A stretch of 14,859 nucleotides of DNA from assembly GCA_045530865.1 (NCBI GenBank), contig JAZSCX010000021.1:1-14859 (forward strand), written 5' to 3'. The notes under the pieces were generated by a model. That model was given only the letters and a program-made list of their open reading frames with translations. It did no database searches and was not told where the DNA came from. A program made the position numbers and the translations under genes. This document shows, in pieces, positions 14,361 through 14,859 of the stretch; the stretch's first letter is position 1; each line of letters opens with the position of its first letter. This DNA is from Avoscillospira sp045530865. Lineage in GTDB: Bacteria > Bacillota > Clostridia > Oscillospirales > Oscillospiraceae.

Positions 14361-14465
14361 CTGTATCTTGGGGTAGCAAAAAAACGAACACAAAAAATCG
14401 GTATTTGTCAAAAGAAGCGGCGCTAAAAAGCCAAACCTTTGTATATTTTTTCAGATAGAAATGTG

Positions 14466-14494
14466 TTGACAAATTATGGCCGTTTTGGTATTAT
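14466..14494 (+). promoter_or_regulatory. rRNA operon promoter P1
   Basis: Perfect TTGACA (14466-14471), 17-bp spacer, TATTAT (14489-14494) with TGG extended -10. The 100 nt between the hpf terminator and this site are A-rich with no gene seen. It lies about 320 nt before 16S rRNA. Confidence 0.85.
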
Positions 14495-14567
14495 ATCAAA
14501 GCACTCAGGGCGTGTGACAGAAATAACACAAAACTTCAATTTTTCTAAAAAACTTTGAAAAAAGTTC

Positions 14568-14596
14568 TTGACAAATGAGAAGTCGCGTGGTAACAT
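14568..14596 (+). promoter_or_regulatory. rRNA operon promoter P2
   Basis: Perfect TTGACA (14568-14573), 17-bp spacer, TAACAT (14591-14596) with TGG extended -10. It is preceded by an A/T-rich stretch (AATTTTTCTAAAAAACTTTG, 14538-14557) in the position of an UP element. Tandem promoters 102 nt apart are typical of rRNA operons. Confidence 0.85.
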
Positions 14597-14602
14597 AGTC
14601 AA

Positions 14603-14816
14603 GCGCTCGACAAAAGCGTATCGGTCAAAAAGCCGGATGTACCTTGTAAATTAAACAACGTAAACATGAACAAGCACCTTGGACAATTTTTAATTAAGTT
14701 GTTCTTAAGTCAAACAGAAATGTTTGAATGCGAGAATAGCCAACGAATTTCTTGAGTAGATGCTAAGAGCAAATACCCAATAATTGATTATAAGAACTTC
14801 GGTTCTTTTAATACCA
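14603..14816 (+). other. 16S rRNA leader (transcribed spacer)
   Basis: About 210 nt between P2 and 16S, with no coding potential. It contains a long-range stem TTAAACAAC (14651-14659) with GTTGTT-CT-TAA (14698-14708), a hairpin TCAAAC/GTTTGA (14710-14715 and 14722-14727), and a UUCG-capped hairpin (14792-14807). TGTTCTT at 14700-14706 weakly resembles a Gram-positive boxA antitermination element. Part of this leader probably pairs with sequence beyond 16S for RNase III processing, which cannot be seen here. Confidence 0.6.
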
Positions 14817-14859
14817 TTTATTGAGAGTTTGATCCTGGCTCAGGACGAACGCTGGCGGC
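14817..14859 (+). rRNA. rrs: 16S ribosomal RNA, first ~43 nt
   Basis: GAGTTTGATCCTGGCTCAG starts at 14825 (E. coli position 9), followed by the invariant GACGAACGCTGGCGGC. By alignment the mature 5' end is near 14817. The gene continues past the window. Confidence 0.98.

Overview
The window looks like chromosome from a low-to-mid GC Firmicute of class Clostridia, probably near the Oscillospiraceae/Ruminococcaceae. Reasons: Gram-positive style ribosome binding sites (AAAGGAGG), sigma-A promoters, an S-box (SAM-I) riboswitch in front of metK, a DUF4364 gene (a family largely confined to Clostridia), a long-form HPF, and a Firmicute-type 16S rRNA start at the right edge. No phage, transposon, CRISPR or tRNA signal was seen. 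The family placement is an inference from general gene content, not from an alignment.

Layout. Position 1-866 (minus) is the first two thirds of peptidase T. A 156-bp divergent promoter region separates it from a tight six-gene plus-strand run (1023-8231): an ABC ATPase, a giant FtsX-type permease with a long extracytoplasmic coiled coil, a PAP2 phosphatase, a membrane-anchored alpha/beta hydrolase, a GNAT acetyltransferase and a LOG-family phosphoribohydrolase. Gaps are -7, +12, +3, -4 and +11 nt, so one transcript is likely. The run ends in a near-perfect bidirectional hairpin shared with a convergent minus-strand gene (8270-9115). That gene encodes a rhomboid/derlin-like membrane protein that lacks the protease residues and carries a C-terminal zinc ribbon.

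From 9217 comes a consensus promoter, a complete SAM-I riboswitch with terminator and antiterminator, and metK (9429-10595). It is followed by a UDP-ManNAc-dehydrogenase-like gene (10666-11865) and a 90-residue zinc-ribbon/membrane-tail protein (11886-12158). A bidirectional terminator separates these from a convergent secreted CAP-domain protein with a 36-bp tandem repeat. Divergent from it is a DUF4364 winged-helix protein (13023-13571), then hpf (13780-14319), and then an rRNA operon start: two strong tandem promoters, a long leader, and the first ~43 nt of 16S rRNA.

Functional reading. The ABC transporter plus PAP2 phosphatase suggests envelope work (export or lipid-carrier recycling). 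The last three genes of that run look like unlinked housekeeping or detoxification functions riding on the transcript. metK is controlled by its own product. hpf, which silences ribosomes, sits directly before a ribosomal RNA operon. The least described parts are the coiled-coil permease and the zinc-ribbon rhomboid-like protein.
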